Source of the DNA: Methanobacteriota archaeon
GTDB lineage: Archaea > Thermoplasmatota > Poseidoniia > Poseidoniales > Poseidoniaceae
Length of the DNA stretch: 16,698 nt
Direction: 5' to 3'
Assembly: GCA_002723635.1 (NCBI GenBank)
Contig: PBMM01000029.1
Coordinates: 4,381-21,078 of the forward strand
The position numbers and the translations under genes were made by a program. Under the pieces are notes generated by a model, which did not search any database, was not told the DNA's origin, and saw only the letters and a list, made by a program, of their open reading frames with translations. Of this stretch, positions 1-8,151 are shown piece after piece; within the stretch, counting starts at the first letter, position 1; the number at the start of each line of letters is the position of its first letter.

Positions 1-39
1 AGAACAACGTTTGAATCCATATTGTACGCATCCTTACGC

Positions 40-1068
40 ATGGGCGAGCACCCCACGCCGTTTGCCCCTCATCTGCTGGGGCTGATCAATCCTGGATTGG
101 TCATTGCGGGCAACGTCGTGGGCGGACCTGCGGCCGTTATGGGCGCAGTGTGGATGTTGGGTGTTGGTCCGGTCTTGGACCGGGTCCTCGGCTCCCGTCC
201 TCGGACGCTAGGGCGGCCAACTTCTGGAAAGCCGTTCCATTCGTTGCTCTACGTGCACACGGCGTTGCACGTGTGCGCCATCCTCACCTTGGTGCGGCTC
301 GCTTTCCTCGGCGAAGCCACCTATTGGGTTGGAGCAGCGGCCGTGTCCACTGGAATTTGCTCAGGCGTCAGTGGCATCATCGTGGCACACGAACTTGGCC
401 ACACGCGGCCGAAATCCATCTCGGCCAGATTGGCCAGGATGAACATGCTCCTCGTGCTGTATGGGCACTTCACCGAAGAACACAATTTCACCCACCACAA
501 GCACGTCGCAACAAAGAGCGATCCGGCATCGGCCGAACAAGGTGAGTCGGTCTGGGGCTTTGTGGCCAGAACCGTGCCCCGTCAACTCCGCGACGCGTAT
601 GCTGTGCATGCCAAACGAGGCGCGCATGGTTGGCGGAATCGCGTGGTCCAAATCCTCGTCCTTGAGAGCGTGGTCGTCGGAGCCCTGATGTCCGTGAGCG
701 TCCCTGCAGGCTTAGCGTTCATCGGTCAAGCCGCAGTGGCGGTGTTCCTACTAGAATACATCAATTACGTGCAGCACTACGGCCTACGCCGTGCACAAGG
801 GGAACGTCAGAACAAGATGCACAGTTGGCAATCTGAACGGCGTTGGTCGTGCTGGACTCTGTTCAACCTCAGCTTACACCCTGCTCATCACCTGAAAGCA
901 AGCGAGGGGTGGTGGGATCTACAGCCGTACGACGGCGCACCAGACATGCTCAGCGGCTACTACGGCTGTTTTTGGCCGGCGTTGGCCTCGCCGTTGTGGA
1001 AACGATGGATGAAGACGCAGTTAGCTGCCCATGGGCTACCCAACGGCAGCGTAAACCCTGAATTTTAG
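40..1068 (+). CDS. AlkB-like alkane 1-monooxygenase / membrane di-iron hydroxylase
   Basis: This is an integral-membrane non-haem di-iron hydroxylase of the alkane 1-monooxygenase (AlkB) / fatty acid desaturase superfamily. Such enzymes hydroxylate terminal C-H bonds of hydrocarbons or lipids, using O2 and electrons from rubredoxin or ferredoxin. All AlkB-type histidine boxes are present (numbers count from the TTG at base 22; subtract 6 for the ATG at base 40): HELGH 123-127, EHNFTHH 153-159, NYVQHYG 248-254 and HPAHH 286-290. The segment HVATKSDPAS after box 2 is also AlkB-like. Hydrophobic stretches near residues 20-50, 75-95, 100-122 and 205-245 fit a polytopic fold. At about 342 residues it is shorter than P. 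putida AlkB (about 400), mainly at the N-terminus. The frame is open to base 1, so the true start may lie at ATG 40, TTG 22 or outside the window. No rubredoxin gene is visible. Family is confident; substrate is unknown. Confidence 0.85.
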   Translation: MGEHPTPFAPHLLGLINPGLVIAGNVVGGPAAVMGAVWMLGVGPVLDRVLGSRPRTLGRPTSGKPFHSLLYVHTALHVCAILTLVRLAFLGEATYWVGAAAVSTGICSGVSGIIVAHELGHTRPKSISARLARMNMLLVLYGHFTEEHNFTHHKHVATKSDPASAEQGESVWGFVARTVPRQLRDAYAVHAKRGAHGWRNRVVQILVLESVVVGALMSVSVPAGLAFIGQAAVAVFLLEYINYVQHYGLRRAQGERQNKMHSWQSERRWSCWTLFNLSLHPAHHLKASEGWWDLQPYDGAPDMLSGYYGCFWPALASPLWKRWMKTQLAAHGLPNGSVNPEF

Positions 1069-1160
1069 CGCTCTTTGGGCAACGTCCTTGTCGGATGACG
1101 GTGGCGTTTTCGCGAAAGGCGCGTTTTTCTTGGCGTGGGGGCGCCCGTCGTAAACAACGC

Positions 1161-1167
1161 TATATGG
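1161..1167 (+). promoter_or_regulatory. Probable TATA box for the modular secreted protein
   Basis: TATATGG lies 27 to 21 bases before ATG 1188, roughly the spacing expected between an archaeal TATA box and a leaderless start. It overlaps the alternative ATG at 1164, which is one reason to prefer 1188. Assigned by eye only. Confidence 0.4.
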
Positions 1168-1187
1168 AAAAAATACCCCATCGGAGC

Positions 1188-4160
1188 ATGCGCAAATTGA
1201 GTTGTTGGTTGATCGTCGCGATTATGGTTCTGCACATGTCTGTTTACAGCATGGACCACAGCAGCACTGTGATGGATTTTGAAACCCAAAACGAAGTCGA
1301 CCCAACGCACGTCAGTGCGAGGGATTCCCATCAGCTCTCAGGCAACCAGAGCGGTTCCGGTTCGGACTGTAACTTTGTCATGATATCGGATGGCCTAGGT
1401 GGCCCAACGTGGGAGAGTACGGCATCCTACACCATCAACGACATCGTTGAATGGCCCGTAGGTTCCCAAAACTTCTGGCAAACCACGACTGGAGGACCCA
1501 CGTCTGAACCGGGCACCAGCACAAAATGGACTGGGCCTTGTTCATGCGAAGAGATTGCTGAAGCAAGCGGCATCGTGTGGAATTCCACAGTCGCGTACAA
1601 TCCATGGCAAATTCTGGAGCACAACGGCGCCGTTTGGTTCGCGTTGGATGCCGGCACGAGCGCGGGTGATGTTCCTTCAGAGGATACGGGCATCTGGACG
1701 CTCTGCGAGGGGTCGTGTGCATCGCTGGTCAACGTTTCCACACCAGTTTGGGAAAACTCTACGCTCGTTTCAGAGGGTGAGGTGTACGAGTACCCTGCGA
1801 ACTCAGATCATTTCTACGCCGTTGTAGGCGTGGGCATGAGCAACCAAACCGTTGGCGCGCCTGGTGTCGACCTCGATGCATGGGGGGAACCATTGCATTG
1901 TGACTGCAAGGAAATTTGGGAAGACAGTGGCATGCCCCTCTGGGATGCGACGGTCGAATACCTCCAAAATGCGGTCGTTGAATGGCCTGCGGGATCGAAT
2001 GCGTTGTACTACTCGTTCGATCATGGGACTGGAATCGAGCCAGGGAGCTCCCAAAGCTCGCAAATCTGGAGGTTGTGCAGCGGAGAAGCCCCCAGTGGAT
2101 TCCTGTGCGATGATTTCAACGGAACCGGTGGCAAGGTGTGGACCAACAGCACAATTGTGACCGCTGGAGACATCTTCCAGTATCCTGCCGGGTCAGGGAA
2201 TTTCTACATCGTTTCAACGGGCATCAGTGCCCAGCTGGTAGGCGCGCCGGGCGTCGATCTTGACGCATGGTCTGAGAAATACTGCACCTGCGAGGAAATT
2301 TGGGAGGCAGGGGGCCAACCTGTTTGGGATTCAAACACCACCTACGCCTCGGGGACGATCGTGCTCCATCCTGCAAATTCAACGTCCTTCTGGATCGCTG
2401 TCATGCCGTCAACCACGGCAGGCGTTGAACCCGGACAGCCATGGGCTGATGGCAACGAGTGGGAACTCTGCGGCCAGCAGGACAATGCCTCGAGCGGTCC
2501 GTGTGGTGGCTTGGACTACGTTGGTGCATGGTACGACATGGCCCGTGTCTCAACGGGAGAAATTTACGAACACCCCGCGGGTTCGGAGAATTACTACCAA
2601 GTGGTCATCCAAGGATACGTGGACCAAGAGGTCCTCTCTCCAACGGTTGATCTGGACGTGTGGGCGCCGGTGGAGTGCCCCTGTGAAGAGGTGTGGATGA
2701 ACAGCGGCGAACCGGTGTGGGATGCTACCACTGTGTACTACGAAGACGATGTGGTCGAGTGGCCCTCGGGGTCAAATGATCTGTGGGTTGCCCTCGACAA
2801 CCAATTCAGCGGTGCTGAGCCTTCGACTGACATGTCATGGGAACCTTGCTATGGCTCGAACGTCCCTGCCACTACGCCATGTGCAGGATTGGACATTGTC
2901 GGCGTGTGGGACGCCTCGATGAACGTCACCTCAGGTGAAATTTACGAGTACCCTGCTGGGTCTGAGGACTTCTACCAGGTCAATCCAGGCAGCCCGTTCT
3001 GGAGCGTGAATGCGCCCGACGTTGACATGGACGTGTGGTCGCCTGTCGACTGCCCATGCAAGGAGACGTGGGTCGCAAACGGCCAGCCGGTGTGGGACGC
3101 TTCAACGTTGTACAGCGTCAATGACGTGGTCGAGTGGCCTGCGACGTCTGGTACACTTTGGATCGCTCTAGACAACTGGTTTAGTGGCTCGGAACCAACG
3201 CTGTCTGCCCTTGACTGGGACCATTGCGACGGTAGTGCGATGCCATATTCCAGTCCATGCGCTGGATTGGGCGTCATCGGCGTCTGGGACGCATCGATAA
3301 ACGTGAGTTCGGGTGAGATCTACGAGTATCCGAGCGGTTCTCAAGACTACTACCAAGTCAACCAAGGAAGTCCGTTTTGGAACGTGAATGCGCCCGACGT
3401 TGACATGGACGTGTGGTCGCCCATCGACTGTCCGTGCAAGGAAACATGGGTGGCCAACGGCGAGCCGGTGTGGGTTGCAGGAACCGCGTATCCTGGAGAC
3501 TATGTCGTCGAACATCCTGCAAATACGGGGAACCTGTACATTCCACTGGAATCTGGCGGTGTCTCGGTTGGTGGCGGAGAGCCGGGAATCGACATCCACT
3601 GGGTCCTTTGCAACGGCAATGGACCAAGCCCTGGCCCTTGCGACGGATTGAGCGTGGCGGTGTGGGACAACACGACGGCGCCTGTCATCGGTGACGTGTA
3701 CCAGTTCCCAGTGAATTCTGGAAACTACTACCAGATTGTCTTCATCCATGACGATGCAAGCGGCGGCCCTGATTGGGTTGCAGATCCGATTGTGGACGGT
3801 GGGCTGGACGAGTTCTGGACCCCGTATGTCTGCCCATGTGAGGAAACGTGGGAAGCAAACGGGCAACCGGTGTGGGACAGCAGCGTTGGCTTCTATCCGG
3901 GGAACTCTGTCGTCGAATGGCCTGCGGGTTCCAATGACTTGTACCTTGCAGAAGCTGGCGGCATCACCGGGGCTGGAGCGCCTGGTGTTGACGTTCACTG
4001 GATGCTTTGCGAAGATGCCGAGGATACCGCCGACGAAGCGGTGCCCGTCAAGGAAGCAGATGAGAGCGATGGCCTACCAAGCATCGGAGTGGTGTCCACG
4101 ATGCTGAGCGTCCTTGTAGCGGCGGCTTTTGTTGGCCGAAGGCAAACCAAGGAAGCGTGA
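1188..4160 (+). CDS. Large secreted 14-module CBM5/12-like surface protein with C-terminal sorting-type tail
   Basis: This 990-residue exported protein is of unknown exact function, probably a cell-surface adhesin or glycan-binding protein. It begins with a signal peptide (MRKLSCWLIVAIMVLHMS). From about residue 72 to 945 it consists of seven A/B pairs. B modules follow the pattern W-x4-Y-x4-V-x-(W/H)-P-x-(G/N)-(S/T)-x2-(L/F)(Y/W), then (A/G)xEPG, then W-x2-C. This resembles the chitin-binding type 3 / CBM5/12 signature. A modules carry G(E/D)(I/V)(Y/F)(E/Q)(Y/H)PAGS, then VD(L/M)DxW, and end in CxC(E/K)E. Cysteines recur in pairs, suggesting a disulfide in each unit. About a dozen N-x-S/T sequons are present. 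The tail has an acidic stretch, then GLPSIG (962-967), a hydrophobic helix and a final RR cluster. This is a PGF-CTERM-like tripartite layout suggesting archaeosortase-type processing. No catalytic domain is seen. Upstream starts at 1095 and 1164 are possible, but 1188 gives the best signal peptide and TATA spacing. Confidence 0.82.
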   Translation: MRKLSCWLIVAIMVLHMSVYSMDHSSTVMDFETQNEVDPTHVSARDSHQLSGNQSGSGSDCNFVMISDGLGGPTWESTASYTINDIVEWPVGSQNFWQTTTGGPTSEPGTSTKWTGPCSCEEIAEASGIVWNSTVAYNPWQILEHNGAVWFALDAGTSAGDVPSEDTGIWTLCEGSCASLVNVSTPVWENSTLVSEGEVYEYPANSDHFYAVVGVGMSNQTVGAPGVDLDAWGEPLHCDCKEIWEDSGMPLWDATVEYLQNAVVEWPAGSNALYYSFDHGTGIEPGSSQSSQIWRLCSGEAPSGFLCDDFNGTGGKVWTNSTIVTAGDIFQYPAGSGNFYIVSTGISAQLVGAPGVDLDAWSEKYCTCEEIWEAGGQPVWDSNTTYASGTIVLHPANSTSFWIAVMPSTTAGVEPGQPWADGNEWELCGQQDNASSGPCGGLDYVGAWYDMARVSTGEIYEHPAGSENYYQVVIQGYVDQEVLSPTVDLDVWAPVECPCEEVWMNSGEPVWDATTVYYEDDVVEWPSGSNDLWVALDNQFSGAEPSTDMSWEPCYGSNVPATTPCAGLDIVGVWDASMNVTSGEIYEYPAGSEDFYQVNPGSPFWSVNAPDVDMDVWSPVDCPCKETWVANGQPVWDASTLYSVNDVVEWPATSGTLWIALDNWFSGSEPTLSALDWDHCDGSAMPYSSPCAGLGVIGVWDASINVSSGEIYEYPSGSQDYYQVNQGSPFWNVNAPDVDMDVWSPIDCPCKETWVANGEPVWVAGTAYPGDYVVEHPANTGNLYIPLESGGVSVGGGEPGIDIHWVLCNGNGPSPGPCDGLSVAVWDNTTAPVIGDVYQFPVNSGNYYQIVFIHDDASGGPDWVADPIVDGGLDEFWTPYVCPCEETWEANGQPVWDSSVGFYPGNSVVEWPAGSNDLYLAEAGGITGAGAPGVDVHWMLCEDAEDTADEAVPVKEADESDGLPSIGVVSTMLSVLVAAAFVGRRQTKEA
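3005..3043 (+). repeat. 39-bp exact direct repeat, copy 1 (A-module 5)
   Basis: The 39 bases here are identical to 3383-3421, exactly 378 bases (126 codons) downstream. They encode VNAPDVDMDVWS in the fifth and sixth A modules. Flanking sequence is also very similar but has diverged at synonymous sites, indicating a duplication of one A/B pair. Confidence 0.9.
3383..3421 (+). repeat. 39-bp exact direct repeat, copy 2 (A-module 6)
   Basis: This is the second copy of the repeat at 3005-3043, in the same reading frame and one A/B pair later. It marks the most recent visible unit duplication in the modular protein. Confidence 0.9.
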
Positions 4161-4233
4161 CAGATCACATCCGGACGTTCACGGCGTTTGACTTTCGCGA
4201 TGTCGAATGGGTGCGTGCAGCACTCTGAAACGT

Positions 4234-5496
4234 TCACGCTTCGAAGCAGTATTGAACGTCGGTGAAGCCTTCTCGGAGGGCCGCCACTTCGGTCTTCACT
4301 TGCGCAGGGTCCACGCCGTTGATCAACACGCGACGGAAGCATGTGGCGACGTCTTGCATCTGGTCCGGACCCATGCCGTGCCGGGTCAATTCCTGCACTC
4401 CGAGTCGAAGGCCCGACGGTGAAAGTGCGCGAGTGTCACCCGGAAGCATGTTCATGTTCGTGATAATCCCAGCCTCCTCGAGCAGAGCTGCAGCCGCACG
4501 CCCTGCTCCCGAATCGGTCTCGCCGTGCCGGGTCAAAACTTGGTGGCTGGCGGTGTACCCCCGCTCTTCAGCCAACACGTCGAAGCCTTCCGCAGCCAAC
4601 GCTTCGGCCAGCGCCTTAGCGTTGGTGACGGTGTCGCTAGCGTAAGCCGCGCCATAGGCCTCAAACTCGGCCAACGCCACCGCCTTTCCTGCCACGTGAT
4701 GAAGGTGGTAGGAAGAATTCGTGCCGGGGAAGACCGCATTGTTGAGGCGACGTTGCATCTTCTCGTCTTCGGTGTTCGAAAGGAGAAATCCGCCTTGAGG
4801 CCCAGGGAAGGTTTTGTGCGAGGATCCAGTCATCAAGTCCGCCCCTTCTCGGAGTGGGTCTTGGAACACACCACCAGCGATGAGGCCGAGCACATGGGCC
4901 CCGTCGTACATCACACGCGCGCCGACCTCATGTGCAGCATCAGCGAGTTCCTGCAGCGGTGTTGGAAACAAAAACACAGAGGCTCCAAACAGCGCAAGTG
5001 CGGGTTTTGTCTCTCGAATCATGGCAGCAGCAGCGTCCACATCAGGCTCCATTCGGTCTTCATCCCAAGGATAGGTGTGAAGGTCCAATCCCCTCAAACC
5101 AACGGCACCCATTTGGGCATGTGAGATGTGCCCGCCATCCGCCGTTGAAACGGCCGTGATTCGGTCGCCTGGCTTGACCATCGCCTTGAGGGCGGCGATG
5201 TTCGCGACGGTCCCAGAAATCGGTTGGATGTTGGCAAACGCTGCGTTGAAGACTTTCTTGGCCAGGTCGATGCCGATGGTTTCGATGGTGTCGAAATCGT
5301 CGCATCCCTGATAGTAGCGTTTTCCTGGCAGCCCTTCCGCGTACCGGCCATGGAGGTCGCTGTCGCACGCGCGCCGCACCATTGGGGAGATGACGTTCTC
5401 ACTGGCGATCATTGGGAAACCTGAGCCGTAATGCGACCCGCTTTGGTCAATGGCTTCCAAAACGCGCTTGGCTGTTTCATGGGAGGGGGTGCTCAT
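4234..5496 (-). CDS. glyA: Serine hydroxymethyltransferase
   Basis: This cytosolic PLP enzyme interconverts serine and glycine, passing the one-carbon unit to tetrahydrofolate or an archaeal pterin. At 420 residues it has normal family length. The PLP-binding lysine is K228 in SSHKTFPGPQGG. D198 and H201 of MYDGAHVLG match the cofactor-contacting D-x-A-H. R364 in SGLRLGVQELTRHG matches the carboxylate-binding arginine. The N-terminal ASEN motif (31-34) and YAEGLPGKRYY (52-62) are also typical. The start at ATG 5496 gives a usual N-terminus. The gene converges on the modular protein gene 73 bases away and diverges from the oxidoreductase gene across a 94-base intergenic region. No terminator is obvious at its 3' end. 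Confidence 0.97.
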   Translation of the reverse strand: MSTPSHETAKRVLEAIDQSGSHYGSGFPMIASENVISPMVRRACDSDLHGRYAEGLPGKRYYQGCDDFDTIETIGIDLAKKVFNAAFANIQPISGTVANIAALKAMVKPGDRITAVSTADGGHISHAQMGAVGLRGLDLHTYPWDEDRMEPDVDAAAAMIRETKPALALFGASVFLFPTPLQELADAAHEVGARVMYDGAHVLGLIAGGVFQDPLREGADLMTGSSHKTFPGPQGGFLLSNTEDEKMQRRLNNAVFPGTNSSYHLHHVAGKAVALAEFEAYGAAYASDTVTNAKALAEALAAEGFDVLAEERGYTASHQVLTRHGETDSGAGRAAAALLEEAGIITNMNMLPGDTRALSPSGLRLGVQELTRHGMGPDQMQDVATCFRRVLINGVDPAQVKTEVAALREGFTDVQYCFEA

Positions 5497-5590
5497 CGCT
5501 TCCCACTAATCACGCCCGTTCAAAGCCATTCTGACAGCGGCCGGCGCATTTCGACGGCGGCTTCAAACACGAACTCGCCGCCCCAGATGC

Positions 5591-6607
5591 ATGCCCAAGC
5601 GGTTGGTGTTCACCAAAGCAGGCGCGCCTCAGACGATGCGTATTGAGCCATTTGAGGCCTCCGAACCGGGCGCTGATGAGGTGGCCATAGCGGTGGCCTA
5701 TGCGGGAATCAACTTCGCCGATCTACTTCAGCGGCTTGGGCTGTACAGTCCACGGCCTCCCTATCCATTCACCCCGGGCTACGAAGCCTCGGGAACCGTG
5801 ATTGCCGTCGGACCGGGGGTTGAGCACCTCGAGGTGGGTGACGCGGTCATCGCGGTGCCCGGGACCGGTGCGCAAACGAGTCATTTGGTGTGCGCGTCCG
5901 ACCGTGTGGTTCGCGTACCTGAAAGCATGAGCCTCCAAGCCGCTGCGGCCATGCCCGTAACCTACCTGACCGCGCACCACATACTGCATCACCTAGGTCA
6001 TCTTTCGTCCGAGCAATCGGTGTTGATTCACGGCGGAGGAGGGGGTGTGGGAACCGCCGCCCTGCAGCTCTGCCGTTGGGCTGGCGTTGAACGGGTGTGG
6101 GCCACGGCTTCTGCTGGAAAGGCCGACATCATCCGTTCATTCGGAGGCAAGCCCATCGATCGTCATGCTGAAAATTTCGTTGACGTGATTCGCGAAGAAA
6201 CAGAGGGGGTGGGTGTTGATCACGTGTTGGACCCGATTGGTGGAGACCATTTGGTCCGCAGCCTCTCCGCGTGCAGAGAAGGTGGGCGGGTTTACACCTA
6301 CGGCATGTCCACCTTTGCTCCGTCTGGGAAACGTCGACCGATTCGAACCGCCCTCGCGTGGTTGAGGCGGACGGAAATCGATCCTCTCCGTCTGATGAAT
6401 CGGAACCGTTCATTGGTGGGCGTCCACATGGGAACATGGTCTCGACAAGACGTTCTGTTCGAACAAATGGAGCGTTTGGTACAGGGTGTGATGGAGGGGC
6501 GCCTTGATCCTGTCATCGATTGTGTCATGCCGTTGGAAGAGGCGGTCGCTGCCCACCAACGCCTCCACGATGGGAAGAACGTCGGGAAGGTCCTCTTGTC
6601 GATGTGA
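5591..6607 (+). CDS. Zinc-independent MDR-family NAD(P)H:quinone oxidoreductase-like protein
   Basis: This is a 338-residue medium-chain dehydrogenase/reductase of the quinone oxidoreductase / VAT-1 type, probably an NADPH-dependent reductase of quinones or alpha,beta-unsaturated carbonyls. The GroES-like N-terminal domain holds AGINFADLLQRLGLY (38-52) and PGYEASGTV (62-70). The Rossmann domain contains HGGGGGVGTAALQL (147-160), the nucleotide-binding AxxGxxG-type loop. The catalytic zinc ligands of alcohol dehydrogenases are absent. The C-terminus (LEEAVAAHQRLHDGKNVGKVLL) is standard for the family. ATG 5591 is the only good start. The gene is divergent from glyA and converges on the Lon-domain gene with 3 bases between stop codons. 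Exact substrate cannot be told from sequence. Confidence 0.93.
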   Translation: MPKRLVFTKAGAPQTMRIEPFEASEPGADEVAIAVAYAGINFADLLQRLGLYSPRPPYPFTPGYEASGTVIAVGPGVEHLEVGDAVIAVPGTGAQTSHLVCASDRVVRVPESMSLQAAAAMPVTYLTAHHILHHLGHLSSEQSVLIHGGGGGVGTAALQLCRWAGVERVWATASAGKADIIRSFGGKPIDRHAENFVDVIREETEGVGVDHVLDPIGGDHLVRSLSACREGGRVYTYGMSTFAPSGKRRPIRTALAWLRRTEIDPLRLMNRNRSLVGVHMGTWSRQDVLFEQMERLVQGVMEGRLDPVIDCVMPLEEAVAAHQRLHDGKNVGKVLLSM

Positions 6608-6610
6608 GGA

Positions 6611-7357
6611 TCATTCCTCTTCGAGTCCAAGGTCACGGCGGAGCTCTTGCAGACCTACAACAAGTTCGTTCAAAGCCTCACCAAACGAATCACTCGAGAG
6701 GACTTGTTGGCGTGATTCAAGGTCGGGAAGGACCATGGCCGCGGCCAAGAAAATGCCGTCTGATCCAGCCGCTTCAACCTCTTCGAGGCGCGATTCAACC
6801 CATGGCGCCGCCGTCGCTTCATCAATGCCCATGGCGCCGGCGATGCCCGTCATCGTCGTCCTCAACAAATTGGACATGGATGTCATGGCATCCTCGTCGG
6901 GCTGAAAGGACGAACGCAAGCGTACCCGGGCGCTGATGTGAAGGGGAAGGTCAGACCGCCCCAATGCTTCGGCACGGTCCATCAAGACCTCCTGATCGGG
7001 AAAGAATCCGTCTTCACCGACCAAATCGCTGACCGCAGGATCGGAAAAGGGAGGGAGGGCCGGTTCAATGACTTCCTGCACGTCAAACCTCTGGCCACCA
7101 CGAACCACGAGCATGTGGTTACTTCCGGCTTCTTCGTGCGCTTCGATGTGCGCCAGGGTGCCTGTGGTTCTCGGGCCGTCCCACCCGCGCACGGATTGGA
7201 AAGGGTCGTTGAGAACGAGGCCGAAGGGTTGTTCGTCCAAAATGCACGTGTCCAGCATTTGCTTGTAACGCGGTTCGAAGACACGAAGTTGGGTCACTTC
7301 CCCCGGCATGAGGGTCATGGGGAGGACGAAGAGCGGAAGGGATTGCTCATCGACCAT
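6611..7357 (-). CDS. Stand-alone Lon N-terminal (LON substrate-binding) domain protein
   Basis: This 248-residue protein matches the Lon protease N-terminal substrate-recognition domain. Its start reads LPLFVLPMTLMPGEVTQLRV followed by FEPRYKQML (about residues 7-35). Next come FGLVLNDP, GTLAHIEAHEE and a beta-rich segment LVVRGGQRFDVQEV, all in the family order. The C-terminal half is helical and ends in an acidic tail. No AAA+ ATPase or serine protease domain follows, so it is not a protease. Stand-alone proteins of this kind are common, and their role is generally unclear (possible adaptor or protein-binding function). The gene is read in the same direction as the membrane-protein operon, 48 bases downstream of it, and could be its last member. 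Confidence 0.87.
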   Translation of the reverse strand: MVDEQSLPLFVLPMTLMPGEVTQLRVFEPRYKQMLDTCILDEQPFGLVLNDPFQSVRGWDGPRTTGTLAHIEAHEEAGSNHMLVVRGGQRFDVQEVIEPALPPFSDPAVSDLVGEDGFFPDQEVLMDRAEALGRSDLPLHISARVRLRSSFQPDEDAMTSMSNLLRTTMTGIAGAMGIDEATAAPWVESRLEEVEAAGSDGIFLAAAMVLPDLESRQQVLSSDSFGEALNELVVGLQELRRDLGLEEE

Positions 7358-7405
7358 GGTCCAACGCCGTCATACGAGGGTATGAACTTGTGTTGAGGAG
7401 GCCGG

Positions 7406-7783
7406 TCATCCTTTGGCTGGGCGGAACGCCACCAAAGCCGTGCTGACCAAGGCAGCCAGTGCGAGGGGGCCGGTGATGAACACGGCTTGCGTGGCAGAAA
7501 ACTCCCACATCAGCGTGGACCAACCCAAGGCAATGGTTTCGAGCACGGAAGCCAGCATGACCACGTCGTACAGACGACGTTCTCGTTCAGGGTCCTCTGC
7601 GGCCAACAAGGCCCCAACGCCATTGACGGCCACCAAAGCAGCGCCAAGGTTGCGGAGCCATGCGATGTTTTCAGTGGTCGCGCCCTCAAGCCCTACATAC
7701 CACCCTGGTATGAGGAAAAAGATGAGTCCCATTCCAATGCTAGACCATCCACAAATGCGGAGGGTCAACACGGTACGGTTCAT
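7406..7783 (-). CDS. Small four-helix membrane protein (DUF4345-like)
   Basis: This is a 125-residue integral membrane protein with four predicted helices at about 8-28, 44-62, 73-92 and 98-120. A short charged loop (EDPERERR, 63-70) lies between helices 2 and 3. The layout, with an (A/N)WLRNLGAAL segment before helix 2, recalls DUF4345-type proteins; that link is from memory and tentative. It is the last gene of the five-gene membrane cluster. Its ATG lies 3 bases after the upstream stop codon, which points to translational coupling. Unlike the three paralogues upstream, it lacks the KIW start and the LWG-ALSG end. Function is unknown. Confidence 0.72.
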   Translation of the reverse strand: MNRTVLTLRICGWSSIGMGLIFFLIPGWYVGLEGATTENIAWLRNLGAALVAVNGVGALLAAEDPERERRLYDVVMLASVLETIALGWSTLMWEFSATQAVFITGPLALAALVSTALVAFRPAKG

Positions 7784-7786
7784 CCA

Positions 7787-8149
7787 TCAATCCTCTGAAG
7801 ATGGGTGTGGTGCACTGGTCCATTCGGCGTGTATGACAAAGAAGTTCACAATCATGGTCAGGAACCAAAATGGAATCAGAAGGTACTCCATGATCCCTGG
7901 TGTGTTCTCACTCGAGAAGGCGGCGATCAATTCCGGCACAAGCAAAAGGTAAGCTGCCTGGGGCACGGCCAAGAGGCCTGCTCCAATTCGTCCCCTGGTG
8001 GAATATGCTCCGAAGACCAGCGCACCAATGATGGCGACTGGGATAAGGAAATACAACCCTTCCCAAACAAGAGCAACGTAGACGTGGAAAGCAACGATGA
8101 TGCCGTTGGCCACGGCGGCCGTTCGCATATCTCGTATGATGTCCAGCAT
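7787..8149 (-). CDS. Small hydrophobic membrane protein, unknown function
   Basis: This 120-residue protein has four probable helices at about 15-30, 33-48, 55-75 and 87-107, and a short hydrophilic tail (HAEWTSAPHPSSED). No family was recognised. It could be a highly diverged relative of the neighbouring KIW-type paralogues because size and topology match, but their sequence signatures are absent. The start at ATG 8149 keeps the TGA-two bases-ATG junction seen at the two preceding genes. An alternative ATG at 8155 would overlap the upstream stop by 4 bases. Either way it belongs to the operon. Confidence 0.7.
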   Translation of the reverse strand: MLDIIRDMRTAAVANGIIVAFHVYVALVWEGLYFLIPVAIIGALVFGAYSTRGRIGAGLLAVPQAAYLLLVPELIAAFSSENTPGIMEYLLIPFWFLTMIVNFFVIHAEWTSAPHPSSED

Positions 8150-8151
8150 GA

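Noticed and set aside
3168..3998. Long 276-codon open frame antisense to the modular protein
   Set aside because: It is the mirror of a repetitive gene whose repeated codons keep the opposite frame open. It has no signal, domain or sensible composition.
1188..4160. Possible CRISPR-like or satellite array because of regular DNA repeats
   Set aside because: The repeats are in-frame protein modules of about 126 codons per pair with diverged codons; there are no short identical repeats with unique spacers.
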